64,000 nucleotides of DNA, taken from NCBI GenBank assembly GCA_944340905.1, contig CALVLT010000003.1:1-64000 (forward strand), in the 5' to 3' direction. The translations under genes and the position numbers were made by a program. Under the pieces are notes generated by a model. The model made no database searches. It was not told the origin of the DNA and saw nothing but the letters and a program-made list of their open reading frames with translations. Positions 1 to 9,351 of the stretch are shown here, in pieces. How positions within the stretch are numbered: position 1 is the stretch's first letter; the number at the start of each line of letters is the position of its first letter. The DNA is from an uncultured Clostridia bacterium (GTDB lineage: Bacteria; Bacillota; Clostridia; Christensenellales; Borkfalkiaceae).

Positions 1-312
1 CGACCTACGAGGCGCCCGCCGAGCCTGCGCCCGCACGGCCGACCTACGAGGCGCCCGCAGAATCTGCGCCCGCGCGTCCGACCTACGTAGACCCCGTCGA
101 GCCTGCGCCCGCACGCCCGACCTACGCAGAACCCGTCGAGCCCGCGCCCGCGCGTCCGACCTACGAGGCGCCCGTAGAATCTGCGCCCGCGCGCCCGACC
201 TACGCAGAACCCGTCGAACCCGCGCCCGCACGCCCGACCTACGCAGAACCCGTCGAGCCTGCGCCCGCGCGTCCGACCTACGTGGAACCCGCCGAACCTG
301 CGGCGCCTGCCC
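1..312 (+). repeat. In-frame 39-bp tandem repeat, about 8 units, in the FtsK linker
   Basis: Eight consecutive 39-base units (the first and last imperfect) each encode a 13-residue motif PTY(E/A/V)xPxE(P/S)APAR. Units differ mainly by codons for E-A-P-A, A-E-P-V or V-D-P-V and by P/S at one site. The array continues in the same frame as the translocase motor and may extend upstream of the window. It forms a flexible, Pro-rich linker between membrane anchor and motor. Confidence 0.95.
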
Positions 313-2039
313 CTTCCGAACAGCCCGAAGGGTCGTTCTCCCGCTTTGACGACGAACTCCCCGGTGCCAGCCTTGTATTCCGTTCGCCCATGGGCGAGCG
401 CGGAAGCGCCGCCGACCTGTTCGACGCGGACGACGCGGGGGAGGAGGAACCGTACGAGGAGCCTGCCGTGCCCGTGGTCGACCGCGGACGCGGGGAGCGC
501 GCTCCGCGCGTTGCCGTTACGCCCGTCCCGGAGGCGGAGGCGCCCGTTCCCCAAAAACACGTCTATCAGCCTTACGTCTATCCCGACACCGCGCAGCTGC
601 GCGACTATGACGATACGGCAACCGTTTCGCAGGAGGAGATCGCGCAGAACTCCGCCGTCATCGTGGATACGCTCGCGGGCTTCCGCGTGGATGCGGAGGT
701 CATCCGCGTGACGCCCGGCGCCACCGTCACCCGCTACGACATCGATATTCCCAGAAACATCGCCGTTTCGCAGGTCATCAAGCGGGACGCGGAGATCGCC
801 ATGCGCCTGCACACGCGCGACGGCGTGAATATCTATTCCAATTCGGAGGCGGGCGCCATCTCCATCGAAGTGCCCAACTCCGTGCGCGCCACGGTGGGGC
901 TGAAGTCCGTCATGCAGTCGGAGGAATATCAGAAGTCCAAGCCGGGCGCACTGATGTTCGCCATCGGGCAGGACGTGGAAGGGCGCAACGTATGCGGAAA
1001 TATCGTCAAAATGACGCACATCCTCGTGGCAGGCTCCACCAACTCGGGCAAGAGTATCTGCCTCGATTCCATGCTCATCAGCCTGATCTGCAAGTACTCG
1101 CCCGAGGAGCTGCGTCTCATCCTCATCGACCCCAAAAAGACGGAGTTCATCGTCTTTGACGGCCTGCCGCACCTGATGATCAACGAGATCATCTCGGATG
1201 CGCAGAAGGCGGTCGCCGCCTTCAACTGGGCGATCAAGGAGATGGAGCGCCGCTACGACCTGTTTGAGAAAAAGACGCGCGCCGGCACCAATGTGCGCGA
1301 TATCGACGGCTACAACGCCTCGCTCACCGAGGACGAGGAGCGGCTGCCCAAGATCGTCATCGTGGTGGACGAGCTTGCCGACCTCATGTCGGTCGCCAAG
1401 AAGGACATCGAAGAGCGCATCCAGCGCCTCACGCAGAAGTCGCGCGCGGCGGGCATCCACCTGGTGCTGGCGACGCAGCGCCCGTCGGTGGACGTCATCA
1501 CGGGCGTCATCAAGGGGAATCTTCCCACCCGTATGGCGCTGCGCGTCATTTCCGACGTCGATTCGCGCACCATCCTCGACGAATCGGGCGCGCAAAAACT
1601 CCTGGGCAACGGCGATATGCTCTTCCGCACGGGCGGCATGTTCAACAGCCTGCGCGTGCAGGGCGCGTTCGTCAGCGCGCAGGAGATGCAGGATATCGTC
1701 AAGGACATCAAGGCGCACAACGAGCCGTACTTCGATTCCGCCGTCGCCGACTACATCAACAGGACGGAGGGCGAGGGCGGCGGCTCGGGCAGCGCGGACG
1801 CCGACGACGGGGCGGTCGATCCGCAGTATATCAAGGCATTGCGCATCGTCGTCGATCTGGGGCAGGCGTCCATCTCGCTCATTCAGCGCAAATGCTCGGT
1901 GGGGTACAACCACGCGGGCAAGATCATCGAATGGATGGAACTGATGGGCTATATTTCGCCCTTCGACGGCAAGGCAAAGGCGCGTTCGGTGCTCCTCTCC
2001 AAGGAAGATTTTGAAGCGAAATACGGAGATCTGGGCTGA
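3..2039 (+). CDS. ftsK: DNA translocase FtsK/SpoIIIE, C-terminal part (5' end outside window)
   Basis: This is a hexameric ATP-driven DNA pump that clears chromosome ends from the division or sporulation septum. The frame is open from base 3, so the membrane-anchoring N-terminus lies upstream of the window. In order one sees a Pro/Ala-rich repeat linker (to about base 312), an acidic stretch, the alpha domain, the RecA-like motor with Walker A GSTNSGKS (about 1029-1054) and Walker B IVIVVDELADLM (about 1355-1390), the family signature ATQRPSVDVITG (about 1470-1505), and a C-terminal winged-helix gamma domain (about 1815-2036) that in this family reads polar DNA motifs. The stop overlaps the start of a second FtsK-like gene (TGATG). 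A GTG at 282 is in frame but lies inside the repeat series, so it is unlikely to be the true start. Confidence 0.95.
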   Translation, partial: TYEAPAEPAPARPTYEAPAESAPARPTYVDPVEPAPARPTYAEPVEPAPARPTYEAPVESAPARPTYAEPVEPAPARPTYAEPVEPAPARPTYVEPAEPAAPAPSEQPEGSFSRFDDELPGASLVFRSPMGERGSAADLFDADDAGEEEPYEEPAVPVVDRGRGERAPRVAVTPVPEAEAPVPQKHVYQPYVYPDTAQLRDYDDTATVSQEEIAQNSAVIVDTLAGFRVDAEVIRVTPGATVTRYDIDIPRNIAVSQVIKRDAEIAMRLHTRDGVNIYSNSEAGAISIEVPNSVRATVGLKSVMQSEEYQKSKPGALMFAIGQDVEGRNVCGNIVKMTHILVAGSTNSGKSICLDSMLISLICKYSPEELRLILIDPKKTEFIVFDGLPHLMINEIISDAQKAVAAFNWAIKEMERRYDLFEKKTRAGTNVRDIDGYNASLTEDEERLPKIVIVVDELADLMSVAKKDIEERIQRLTQKSRAAGIHLVLATQRPSVDVITGVIKGNLPTRMALRVISDVDSRTILDESGAQKLLGNGDMLFRTGGMFNSLRVQGAFVSAQEMQDIVKDIKAHNEPYFDSAVADYINRTEGEGGGSGSADADDGAVDPQYIKALRIVVDLGQASISLIQRKCSVGYNHAGKIIEWMELMGYISPFDGKAKARSVLLSKEDFEAKYGDLG

Positions 2040-3229
2040 TGGAACGACATGACAGCGCCTATGTGCGCCCCTCTCCCCAATTGTTGGCCGTCTATGAACG
2101 CCCTCCCGTTCCGCAGGAGTATGTTCAGAGTTGCGCCGACAGCATTCTGGACGTCTTGCGCGGGGCGCATATCGGGGCGGAGATCGTCTCCACGGCGGTG
2201 GGGGCATGCCTCATCCGATATGAACTGAAGATCGACGAAAGCGTCCGTCTGTACAAGGCGCTCTCGCTGTGGCCGGAGATCGGGCTGCGCCTGCACACCT
2301 GCAACGGCGTCAGCCTGCGCGCGGGCTGCGGGCGGCAGACTGTCATTGCGGAGGTGCGCAGCCCTGTGCGCGCCACGGTGGGACTGCGGGAGGTGCTCTC
2401 CTCGCCGCAATATACCAATGCCGGGGACGGCGCGCTGGCATTCGCCCTCGGGCAGGACGCCGACGGGAGCAACGTCATCGGCTCGCTGCGCGAGCTGTGC
2501 CACATTCTGGTGGGGGGCGTGTCCGGTTCGGGCAAGTCGATCTTTTTAAGCTCCATGCTCGTCAGTCTCATCGGCAGATATTCGCCCGTGCAGCTGAAAT
2601 TTCTGCTCATCGATCTCAAGCAGTCGGAGTTTCCCGTCTATGAAGGACTTCCCCATCTGCTGCAGCCCGTCGTCACGGACGCGCAGGCGGCGCTCACAGC
2701 TCTGGACGCTCTGGAGGCGGAGATGGAGCACCGCTATGCGCTGTTGCGCGAACGGGCAAAGACCCATGCGGCGGTATTTGATATTGACGGCTACAACGCC
2801 TCGCTCGCCGAAGGGGAGGCGCCTCTTCCCAAGATCGTTGTCGTGGCGGATGAACTTGCCGACCTCATGCTGCTCACGGGGCGGGAGGCGGAAGAGCGCA
2901 TCCGCCGCCTTGCGCAGAGAGGGCGCGCCGCAGGCATTCATCTGGTGCTTGCCACCCTGCGCGTCTCCCCGAACGTTCTGACGGGCGCCGTCCGCGCCAA
3001 TTTCCCCACGCGCATCGCCTTTCGCGTCTCCCTCGATGCGGACTCCCGTGCCCTTCTGGACGAGACAGGGGCGCAGCACCTGTTCAACTGCGGCGATATG
3101 CTGCTGCGTTCGGACAGAACGAACGTTTTTTATCGCCTGCAGGGCGCATACGTCAGTGCGCAGGAGGTGCACGCCGTCGTGCAGGACGTCATCGCCCGCA
3201 ACGGGGTGAAGGGGGAAGACGATGCATAA
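2039..3229 (+). CDS. FtsK/SpoIIIE-like ATPase without membrane anchor or gamma domain
   Basis: A 396-residue paralogue of the upstream translocase. It keeps the alpha domain (including SPVRATVGLREV, matching NSVRATVGLKSV upstream), Walker A GGVSGSGKS (about 2515-2541) and Walker B IVVVADELADLM. It starts only about 40 residues before the alpha domain, has no hydrophobic segment, and ends directly after the motor, so it lacks both the membrane anchor and the DNA-reading winged helix. The family signature ATQRPSVDVITG is changed to ATLRVSPNVLTG. The ATG overlaps the upstream stop, and the gene overlaps rimO by 8 bases, so it is probably coupled to both. It could form mixed hexamers with FtsK or be a soluble motor of its own; which of these applies is not visible from sequence. 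Confidence 0.85.
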   Translation: MERHDSAYVRPSPQLLAVYERPPVPQEYVQSCADSILDVLRGAHIGAEIVSTAVGACLIRYELKIDESVRLYKALSLWPEIGLRLHTCNGVSLRAGCGRQTVIAEVRSPVRATVGLREVLSSPQYTNAGDGALAFALGQDADGSNVIGSLRELCHILVGGVSGSGKSIFLSSMLVSLIGRYSPVQLKFLLIDLKQSEFPVYEGLPHLLQPVVTDAQAALTALDALEAEMEHRYALLRERAKTHAAVFDIDGYNASLAEGEAPLPKIVVVADELADLMLLTGREAEERIRRLAQRGRAAGIHLVLATLRVSPNVLTGAVRANFPTRIAFRVSLDADSRALLDETGAQHLFNCGDMLLRSDRTNVFYRLQGAYVSAQEVHAVVQDVIARNGVKGEDDA

Positions 3230-4532
3230 GGTATTCGGCATGATCTGCCTCGGGTGCGACAAGAACCGCGTGGACGGCGAACGGCTGCTTGGCGAGGTGC
3301 GCCGCCGCGGTTGTCCCATCACGGACGACCCTGCCGAGGCGCAGGTGCTCATCGTCAATACCTGCGCCTTTCTGAACGCCGCCCGCAAGGAGGCGATCGA
3401 GGCGGTCATCTCGTCCAACTCCCTGCGCGGGGGCAAGCTGGAAAAGATCGTCGTGTCGGGGTGCCTCCCCGAAAAATTTATAGCGGAGCTTTATCCCGCG
3501 CTCACGGAAGGGGACGTCTTTTTGGGGGTCTCCGACGCCACGCAGCTCTTTCCCGCGCTCGAGCGCGCCTATGCGGGCGAGCGGGTAAACGCCGTCGGCT
3601 TTGGGCAGGAGGGGGCGGAGCGCGTCATCACCACGCCGCCCCACCTCAAGTACCTGAAAATCGCAGACGGGTGCTCCAATCACTGCACCTACTGCCTCAT
3701 TCCAAGCATCCGCGGCACATACCGCTCCTATCCCATGGAGCAGCTCCTTGCCGAGGCGAAAGGGCTGGGCGAGACGCAGGAATTGGTGCTCGTGGCGCAG
3801 GATACCACCCGCTACGGCGAGGATACGGGCAAAAATTTATTTGTCCGATTGCTCAAAAAAATTTCTGAACTTGACAATATCTGTCATATTCGTCTGCTAT
3901 ACTGTTATCCGGAAGTGGTCACGGACGAACTCATCCGCGAGCTGCGCGACAACCCCAAACTCGTCAAATATCTTGATATTCCCCTGCAACACAGCGAGGA
4001 CCGCATCCTGAAGCTGATGGGGCGGCGGGGGAGCAGGGCGCAGTACCTTGCACTCCTTGCAAAGCTGCGCCGCGAGGTCCCGGGCATTGCCCTGCGCACC
4101 ACTTTCATTGCGGGCTTTCCCACCGAGACGGAGGAGGAATACGAGGCGCTCAAGGCATTCCTGCGCGAGGCGCGCTTTGAAAACTGCGGCTTTTTTGCAT
4201 ACTCGCGCGAGGAGGGCACGCCCGCTGCCCGCCTGAAGGGGCAGGTGCATCACGCCACCAAGGAGCGGCGCGTGCGCGGGCTGTACGCCGTGCAGGAGCA
4301 GCTCAGTGCGCAGCGGCTTTGCGGCTTTGTCGGGCGCACCGTCAGGGTGCTGTGCGACGGCATTGACTATGAAAGATCCTGTTTTGTCGGGCATACTTAT
4401 TTTCAGGCGTATGACGCGGACGGCAAGGTGTTTTTCACCGCGCCGAAAGCGGAGACGGGAAAATACTATGATGTGCTTGTAGAGCGCACCGACGAGGCAG
4501 ACCTGTACGGACAGGGTACGGAGGCAAAATAA
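3222..4532 (+). CDS. rimO: Ribosomal protein S12 methylthiotransferase RimO
   Basis: Radical-SAM enzyme that adds a methylthio group to the conserved aspartate of ribosomal protein S12. It has 436 residues, the normal size. The N-terminal MTTase domain carries its three cluster cysteines (C12 in LGCDKN, C48 in NTCAF, C81 in SGC). The radical-SAM motif CSNHCTYC provides C151, C155 and C158. A C-terminal TRAM-like domain follows from about residue 370. LGCDKN and the arrangement CLIPSIRG distinguish RimO from MiaB. The ATG overlaps the end of the preceding ATPase by 8 bases and pgsA follows after 2 bases, so it sits inside one operon. Confidence 0.95.
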   Translation: MHKVFGMICLGCDKNRVDGERLLGEVRRRGCPITDDPAEAQVLIVNTCAFLNAARKEAIEAVISSNSLRGGKLEKIVVSGCLPEKFIAELYPALTEGDVFLGVSDATQLFPALERAYAGERVNAVGFGQEGAERVITTPPHLKYLKIADGCSNHCTYCLIPSIRGTYRSYPMEQLLAEAKGLGETQELVLVAQDTTRYGEDTGKNLFVRLLKKISELDNICHIRLLYCYPEVVTDELIRELRDNPKLVKYLDIPLQHSEDRILKLMGRRGSRAQYLALLAKLRREVPGIALRTTFIAGFPTETEEEYEALKAFLREARFENCGFFAYSREEGTPAARLKGQVHHATKERRVRGLYAVQEQLSAQRLCGFVGRTVRVLCDGIDYERSCFVGHTYFQAYDADGKVFFTAPKAETGKYYDVLVERTDEADLYGQGTEAK

Positions 4533-4534
4533 CC

Positions 4535-5203
4535 ATGTTGAATCTACCCAATAAAATCACATTGACGCGCATCTTTATGATCCCCGTGTTCGTCCTGTTC
4601 TTCTATCTGGACGTCATGGACGGGTGGAATTATCTGATCGCCGCCATCATCTTTTTGCTGGCGGCGGCAACGGACGCCCTGGACGGGCACATCGCAAGGA
4701 GCAGGAACCTTGTCACCAACCTCGGCAAATTCCTCGATCCCATTGCGGACAAGGTGCTCGTCTCCACGGCATTCATCCTGCTGCTGACGCGCGGCGAGGC
4801 GTTCTACGCGCCCTTTGCTCTCTTCGGGGGAGCTGCCGTGCTTGATGCGGCGCAGGCGATGCCCGTTGTTGCCGGCATCTGTGTGGCGCTCATTCTGGCG
4901 CGCGAGCTCATCGTCAGCGGGTTCCGCATGGTCGCCGCGGGGCGCGGGCTCGTGCTCGCGGCGGACAAGCTGGGCAAGGCAAAAACGACCGCCCAGGATG
5001 CCGCCATTGCCTTTTTGCTGTTCGGCATGAGCTTCATGGACGCCACGGCGGGGCAGACGTTCGGCTTTGTCGGGCTCATTCTCTTCTTTGCCTGTACCGT
5101 TCTCACCGTCCTTTCGGGCGTCAACTACATCGTCAAAAACAGGCAGGTCCTCGTGGAGGAGAAGGCCGCGGATAAAGACGCCACGCAGGAGGCGCAGGGG
5201 TGA
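4535..5203 (+). CDS. pgsA: CDP-diacylglycerol--glycerol-3-phosphate 3-phosphatidyltransferase
   Basis: Integral membrane enzyme of phosphatidylglycerol synthesis: it transfers phosphatidyl from CDP-diacylglycerol to glycerol-3-phosphate. The 222-residue protein opens with NLPNKITLTRIFMIP, typical of PgsA, and has the CDP-alcohol phosphotransferase signature D-x2-DG-x2-AR-x8-G-x3-D-x3-D, seen as DALDGHIARS followed by GKFLDPIADK. Several hydrophobic segments follow. Placement between rimO and cinA-recA is a known Clostridia/Bacilli arrangement. Confidence 0.94.
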   Translation: MLNLPNKITLTRIFMIPVFVLFFYLDVMDGWNYLIAAIIFLLAAATDALDGHIARSRNLVTNLGKFLDPIADKVLVSTAFILLLTRGEAFYAPFALFGGAAVLDAAQAMPVVAGICVALILARELIVSGFRMVAAGRGLVLAADKLGKAKTTAQDAAIAFLLFGMSFMDATAGQTFGFVGLILFFACTVLTVLSGVNYIVKNRQVLVEEKAADKDATQEAQG

Positions 5204-6279
5204 AGTACGCGGGCATCGTCCTTCGCAATACCAGAAACGGCATGGCGTCCGTCGATTATGCGCCCGTGTTCGATGCGCTGCTCGCGGGCGGGGTGCTCAC
5301 GGACGAGATCGTTCTGCTCGCCTACGATGCGCCCAGCCGTCTTTCGGCGGCGCTCCTGCGCCTCTCCACCGAGTGCGACGGCGTGTTCCTCGTGTGCGCG
5401 CCCGTGCTGCTCTCCGCCGCGCGGGATGCGGTGCGCGCCGCCTGCGAGCAATCCTTCACCGAAGAATACCTTCTGGAGACGGAGGACTGCCTGTTCGCCG
5501 TGCTCCCCGAGGGGGCGCGCGGGGGCGAAATCGTCCGGACGGAGGTGGTGCCGCGCGTTGACAGGCGCCGCCGCCACACCTATGCGCGCGTGGTCCTGCG
5601 CACCTGCACCGCGCCGCGCGAGGCGGTGCGCGCCGCCATGAAAAAGGCGGAGGAGGCGGGCGGCGGAAAGCTCCTTCTGCACGCGAACGAGGAATACGGC
5701 TGCGCGCGCATCGAGGTCATCTACGACCAGGATACGCCCAAGATGACGGCGGACGAGGTGGTGCGCATCCTTGCGAGCGAGCTCAAGGACTACCTCTATG
5801 CGATGGAGGACGTTACGCTTGCCGAGCGCCTCGTCGCGGCGCTCAAACTCCACCGTCTGCACGTCTCCACGGCGGAGTCCTTCACGGCGGGCGGCGTCGG
5901 GCGGGAGATCGTGCGCGTTCCGGGCGCGAGCGCCGTCTTTTTCGAGGGCATCAACGCCTACGACAACAAGGCCAAGCACGAGCGGCTGAACGTCAACGAA
6001 TTCACGCTCATGAGCAAGGGGGCGGTGTCCGACGAGACTGCCTACGAGATGGCTGCAGGGCTCTTGCAGGGCGGACATTGCAACCTCGCCATTGCCACGA
6101 CGGGCATTGCGGGGCCGGATGCGGACGGCACGGGCAAGCCCGTGGGGCTGTGCTTTCTTGCCGTCGGCACCAAGGAGCGCGTCCGCGTATTTCGTTTTCA
6201 GCTTTCGGGCGACCGCGAGACGGTGACGCGCACGGCGATCAACTATGCGCTGTTCCTCGCCTACAAAGAAATATCGTAA
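5200..6279 (+). CDS. cinA: CinA-family protein (nicotinamide-nucleotide amidase domain)
   Basis: The C-terminal half (about residues 215-359) is a CinA/PncC nicotinamide-nucleotide amidase domain, which deamidates NMN to NaMN. It shows STAESFTAGGVG (the family usually has AESCTGG, with the catalytic serine kept here), GAVSDETA and TTGIAGPDADGTGKPVG. The N-terminal 200 residues occupy the place of the molybdopterin-binding-like domain, but the usual opening (E-I-I-x-V-G-T-E-L-L-x-G) is absent, so that half is strongly diverged. The start is GTG at 5200, overlapping the pgsA stop. recA follows after 23 bases, the classical cinA-recA pairing. Confidence 0.85.
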   Translation: MKYAGIVLRNTRNGMASVDYAPVFDALLAGGVLTDEIVLLAYDAPSRLSAALLRLSTECDGVFLVCAPVLLSAARDAVRAACEQSFTEEYLLETEDCLFAVLPEGARGGEIVRTEVVPRVDRRRRHTYARVVLRTCTAPREAVRAAMKKAEEAGGGKLLLHANEEYGCARIEVIYDQDTPKMTADEVVRILASELKDYLYAMEDVTLAERLVAALKLHRLHVSTAESFTAGGVGREIVRVPGASAVFFEGINAYDNKAKHERLNVNEFTLMSKGAVSDETAYEMAAGLLQGGHCNLAIATTGIAGPDADGTGKPVGLCFLAVGTKERVRVFRFQLSGDRETVTRTAINYALFLAYKEIS

Positions 6280-6302
6280 GAGAAATAAGGAGAACATAGA
6301 GC

Positions 6303-7328
6303 ATGAACGAAGAAAAACGCAAGGCGCTGGACGCCGTGCTTGCCCAGATCGAAAAGGCATACGGCAAGGGCGCGATCATGAAGCTTGGCGAGGATGCGGG
6401 CAACACCGATATCGAGGTCATTCCCACGGGGTGCCTCTCGCTCGATCTGGCGCTCGGCATCGGCGGACTTCCCCGCGGCAGAATGGTGGAGATCTACGGT
6501 CCCGAATCGTCGGGCAAGACGACGGTCGCGCTGCACGCGGTCGCCGAGGCGCAAAAAATGGGAGGCGTGGCGGCATTCGTGGACGCCGAGCACGCGCTCG
6601 ACCCCGTGTACGCCAAAAAGCTGGGCGTCAACCTCGACGAGCTGTACGTCTCGCAGCCCGATACGGGCGAACAGGCGCTCGACATCGTGGATGCGCTCGT
6701 CAGGTCCTCGGCGGTGGACATCATCGTGGTGGACTCGGTGGCGGCGCTCACGCCCAAGGCGGAGATCGAAGGGGACATGGGGGATTCGCACGTCGGCTTG
6801 CAGGCGCGCCTCATGTCGCAAGCCCTGAGAAAGCTCACCGCCATCGTCAACAAGAGCAAGACGTGCGTCGTGTTCATCAACCAGCTCAGAGAAAAGGTGG
6901 GCGTCATGTTCGGCAATCCCGAAGTTACCCCGGGCGGCAAGGCGCTCAAGTTCTATGCCTCCGTGCGCATCGACGTCAGAAAGACGGATATTCTCAAGGA
7001 CACGGAGGGCGCGGCGGGCAACCGCACCCGCGCGAAGGTGGTCAAGAACAAGCTTGCGCCCCCCTTCCGCCAGGCGGAATTCGACATCATGTACGGCGAG
7101 GGCGTCTCGCAGGAGGGGTGCCTCATCGACCTCGGCGTGCAGTACGACGTCATCAAAAAGAGCGGCGCCTGGTTCAGCTACAATGACCAGAAAGTTGCAA
7201 ACGGGCGCGAAAAAATGCGCCAATTCCTGAAGGACAACCCCGAACTCGCCAAGGAGATCGAGGAAAAAATCCGCGCCGCGGCAAAGGGCGCGCCCGTCGA
7301 GGCAGTTGCGGGCGGCGAAGAAGCATAA
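6303..7328 (+). CDS. recA: Recombinase RecA
   Basis: Filament-forming ATPase for homologous recombination and SOS induction. It has 341 residues, the normal length. Visible features are Walker A GPESSGKT at residues 66-73, Walker [11 protein letters not shown], the DNA-binding loop region with MSQALRKLT and [21 protein letters not shown], and an acidic/Ala-rich C-terminus. An AAGGAG site lies about 10 bases before the ATG. No LexA-type operator was recognised between cinA and recA, so it is probably read through from upstream or uses a promoter I cannot place. Confidence 0.98.
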   Translation: MNEEKRKALDAVLAQIEKAYGKGAIMKLGEDAGNTDIEVIPTGCLSLDLALGIGGLPRGRMVEIYGPESSGKTTVALHAVAEAQKMGGVAAFVDAEHALDPVYAKKLGVNLDELYVSQPDTGEQALDIVDALVRSSAVDIIVVDSVAALTPKAEIEGDMGDSHVGLQARLMSQALRKLTAIVNKSKTCVVFINQLREKVGVMFGNPEVTPGGKALKFYASVRIDVRKTDILKDTEGAAGNRTRAKVVKNKLAPPFRQAEFDIMYGEGVSQEGCLIDLGVQYDVIKKSGAWFSYNDQKVANGREKMRQFLKDNPELAKEIEEKIRAAAKGAPVEAVAGGEEA

Positions 7329-7331
7329 GGT

Positions 7332-9272
7332 ATGAAATACGGGTTTTTACGGGCGGCGGCGGCAAGCCCTGCGCTCAAAGTTGCCGACCCCGTCTACAAC
7401 GCCGCGCGCATCATCGAGGTCATCGAGGCGCAGGCGCAAAAGGGAACGGAACTTTTGGTCTTTCCCGAACTCTCGCTTTCGGGCTATACCTGTGGCGATC
7501 TGTTTTTGGAAAAGACGCTCACGGACGGGTGCATGAAGGCGCTCCTGCAGGTGGCGGAGGCGACCAAGGACAAAAAGATGCTCGTCTTTGTGGGGCTGCC
7601 CGTTGTGTTTGCGGGCAAGCTGTATAACTGTGCGGCGGGCATTTCGGACGGGAAGGTCTTGGGACTTGTTCCCAAAGTCCACCTGCCCAACTATAACGAA
7701 TTTTACGAGGAGCGCCACTTTGCGCGCGGCTTTGAAGAGGAGGCGTACGTCCGCCTTCCGGACGGAGCGATCGCGCCCATGTCCGTCAACTTCCTGTTCA
7801 GCGCGCAGCACTTTGAGGAACTGATCGTCGCATGTGAGCTTTGCGAGGACGTGTGGGTCGCCGACGCGCCCTCCACGCGCCATGCGCAGGCGGGCGCCGT
7901 GGTCATCGTCAATCTTTCCGCCAGCAACGAAATTATCGGCAAGCGGGAATACCGCAAGGCGCTGCTCGCGGCGCAGTCGGGCAGGAACGTGTGCGCCTAT
8001 GTGTATGCGGACGCGGGCATGGACGAGAGTACCTCGGATATGGTATTCGCGGGCAACAGTATGATCTATGAAAACGGCACGCTGCTTGCCGAGAGCGCGC
8101 CCTTCTCGGGCGAAGTGTGCGAGGCGGAGCTGGACATTGACTTCCTGCTTGCCGAACGCAGGCGGCTGAATACCTTTACGACCCGCTGCGAGCGCGGTAT
8201 GGAGGGGAGCTATTTTGCCTCGGAGGTCGATTTCTGGACGGATGCGCTGCCCTCGTTGCGCGCAGTCTCACCCACGCCCTTTGTCCCCGAAGAGGAGGAC
8301 GAGCGGAACGGGCGCGCCGCGCTCATCCTCAACATGCAGGCACACGCGCTGGCAAAGCGCCTTGCGCACACGGGCGCAAAGACGGCGGTCATCGGCATCT
8401 CGGGCGGGCTGGATTCCACGCTCGCGCTGCTCGTCACGGCGCGCGCCTTTGACCTTCTTAAAAAGGAACGTTCGGACATTTTGGGGTACACCATGCCCGG
8501 ATTCGGCACCACGGGGCGCACGAAGGGAAATTCTCTCTCCCTCATGAAGGCGATGGGGGTGACTTCCCGCACGGTGCGCATCACGGATACGGTGCTGCGC
8601 CACTTCAAGGACATCGGGCACGACCCCGCCGTCATGGACGTCGCCTATGAGAATGCGCAGGCGCGCTACCGCACGATGATCCTGATGGACGCCGCCAACG
8701 AGACGGGCGGACTCGTCGTGGGCACGGGGGACCTGTCCGAACTGGCGCTCGGCTGGTGCACCTACAACGGCGACCACATGAGCATGTACGCCGTCAACTG
8801 CGGCGTACCCAAGACGCTCGTCAAGCACCTCGTCCGCGCCGAAGGGGCGCGGCTGGGCGGCAGGGTGCAAAAGATTCTGGAGGACATCCTCGCCACGGAA
8901 ATTTCCCCCGAGCTGCTCCCGCCCGATGCGGCGGGCAACATCGCGCAGAAAACGGAGGACATCATCGGCCCCTACGAGCTGCACGACTTCTACCTCTACC
9001 ACGTTCTGCGCCGCGGCGACGGCCCCGCAAAGACATATTTTCTCGCCCGCCGTGCCTTTGACGGGAAATACGACGGCCAGACGCTGAAAAAGTGGCTCGT
9101 GAACTTCTACCGCCGCTTTTTCTCGCAGCAGTTCAAACGCAACTGCATTCCGGACGGCGTGAAGGTGGGTTCGGTCTCCCTCTCGCCGCGCGCCGACTGG
9201 CGCATGCCCTCCGACGCCTCCGCCGCTCTCTGGCTGGAGGAGGCGCAGCAGCTCGATGCGCAGGACGAATGA
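7332..9272 (+). CDS. nadE: Glutamine-dependent NAD+ synthetase
   Basis: Final step of NAD+ synthesis: it amidates nicotinic acid adenine dinucleotide with glutamine nitrogen. The 646 residues hold two domains. The N-terminal nitrilase-type glutaminase has the triad E46 (VFPELSLSG), K115 (LVPKVHLPNYNEFYE) and C171 (ELCEDVW). The C-terminal synthetase has the PP-loop SGGLDS within GISGGLDSTLAL, GTGDLSELALGW and the C-terminal helix region. The gene lies 3 bases after recA. Functionally it fits with the neighbouring CinA amidase in NAD salvage, although the link is inferred from context only. Confidence 0.96.
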   Translation: MKYGFLRAAAASPALKVADPVYNAARIIEVIEAQAQKGTELLVFPELSLSGYTCGDLFLEKTLTDGCMKALLQVAEATKDKKMLVFVGLPVVFAGKLYNCAAGISDGKVLGLVPKVHLPNYNEFYEERHFARGFEEEAYVRLPDGAIAPMSVNFLFSAQHFEELIVACELCEDVWVADAPSTRHAQAGAVVIVNLSASNEIIGKREYRKALLAAQSGRNVCAYVYADAGMDESTSDMVFAGNSMIYENGTLLAESAPFSGEVCEAELDIDFLLAERRRLNTFTTRCERGMEGSYFASEVDFWTDALPSLRAVSPTPFVPEEEDERNGRAALILNMQAHALAKRLAHTGAKTAVIGISGGLDSTLALLVTARAFDLLKKERSDILGYTMPGFGTTGRTKGNSLSLMKAMGVTSRTVRITDTVLRHFKDIGHDPAVMDVAYENAQARYRTMILMDAANETGGLVVGTGDLSELALGWCTYNGDHMSMYAVNCGVPKTLVKHLVRAEGARLGGRVQKILEDILATEISPELLPPDAAGNIAQKTEDIIGPYELHDFYLYHVLRRGDGPAKTYFLARRAFDGKYDGQTLKKWLVNFYRRFFSQQFKRNCIPDGVKVGSVSLSPRADWRMPSDASAALWLEEAQQLDAQDE

Positions 9273-9302
9273 GTAGAAAAGTGCGATAAAATCTTCATAA
9301 TA

Positions 9303-9349
9303 ATCGCGCGCCCTGCGGCAAAAGCCGCAGGGCGCGCGATATTATTTTT
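9303..9349. terminator. Bidirectional intrinsic terminator between convergent genes
   Basis: A perfect 17-bp inverted repeat (9303-9319 and 9324-9340) with an AAAA loop is followed by ATTATTTTT on the + strand. It lies between the nadE stop and the stop of the minus-strand membrane protein and can serve both; the T-run is better on the + strand. Confidence 0.9.
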
Positions 9350-9351
9350 GA

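Noticed and set aside
1..312. The 39-base periodic array could look like a CRISPR array or a satellite.
   Set aside because: There are no unique spacers; every unit is in one frame and continues into the FtsK motor, so it is a coding repeat.
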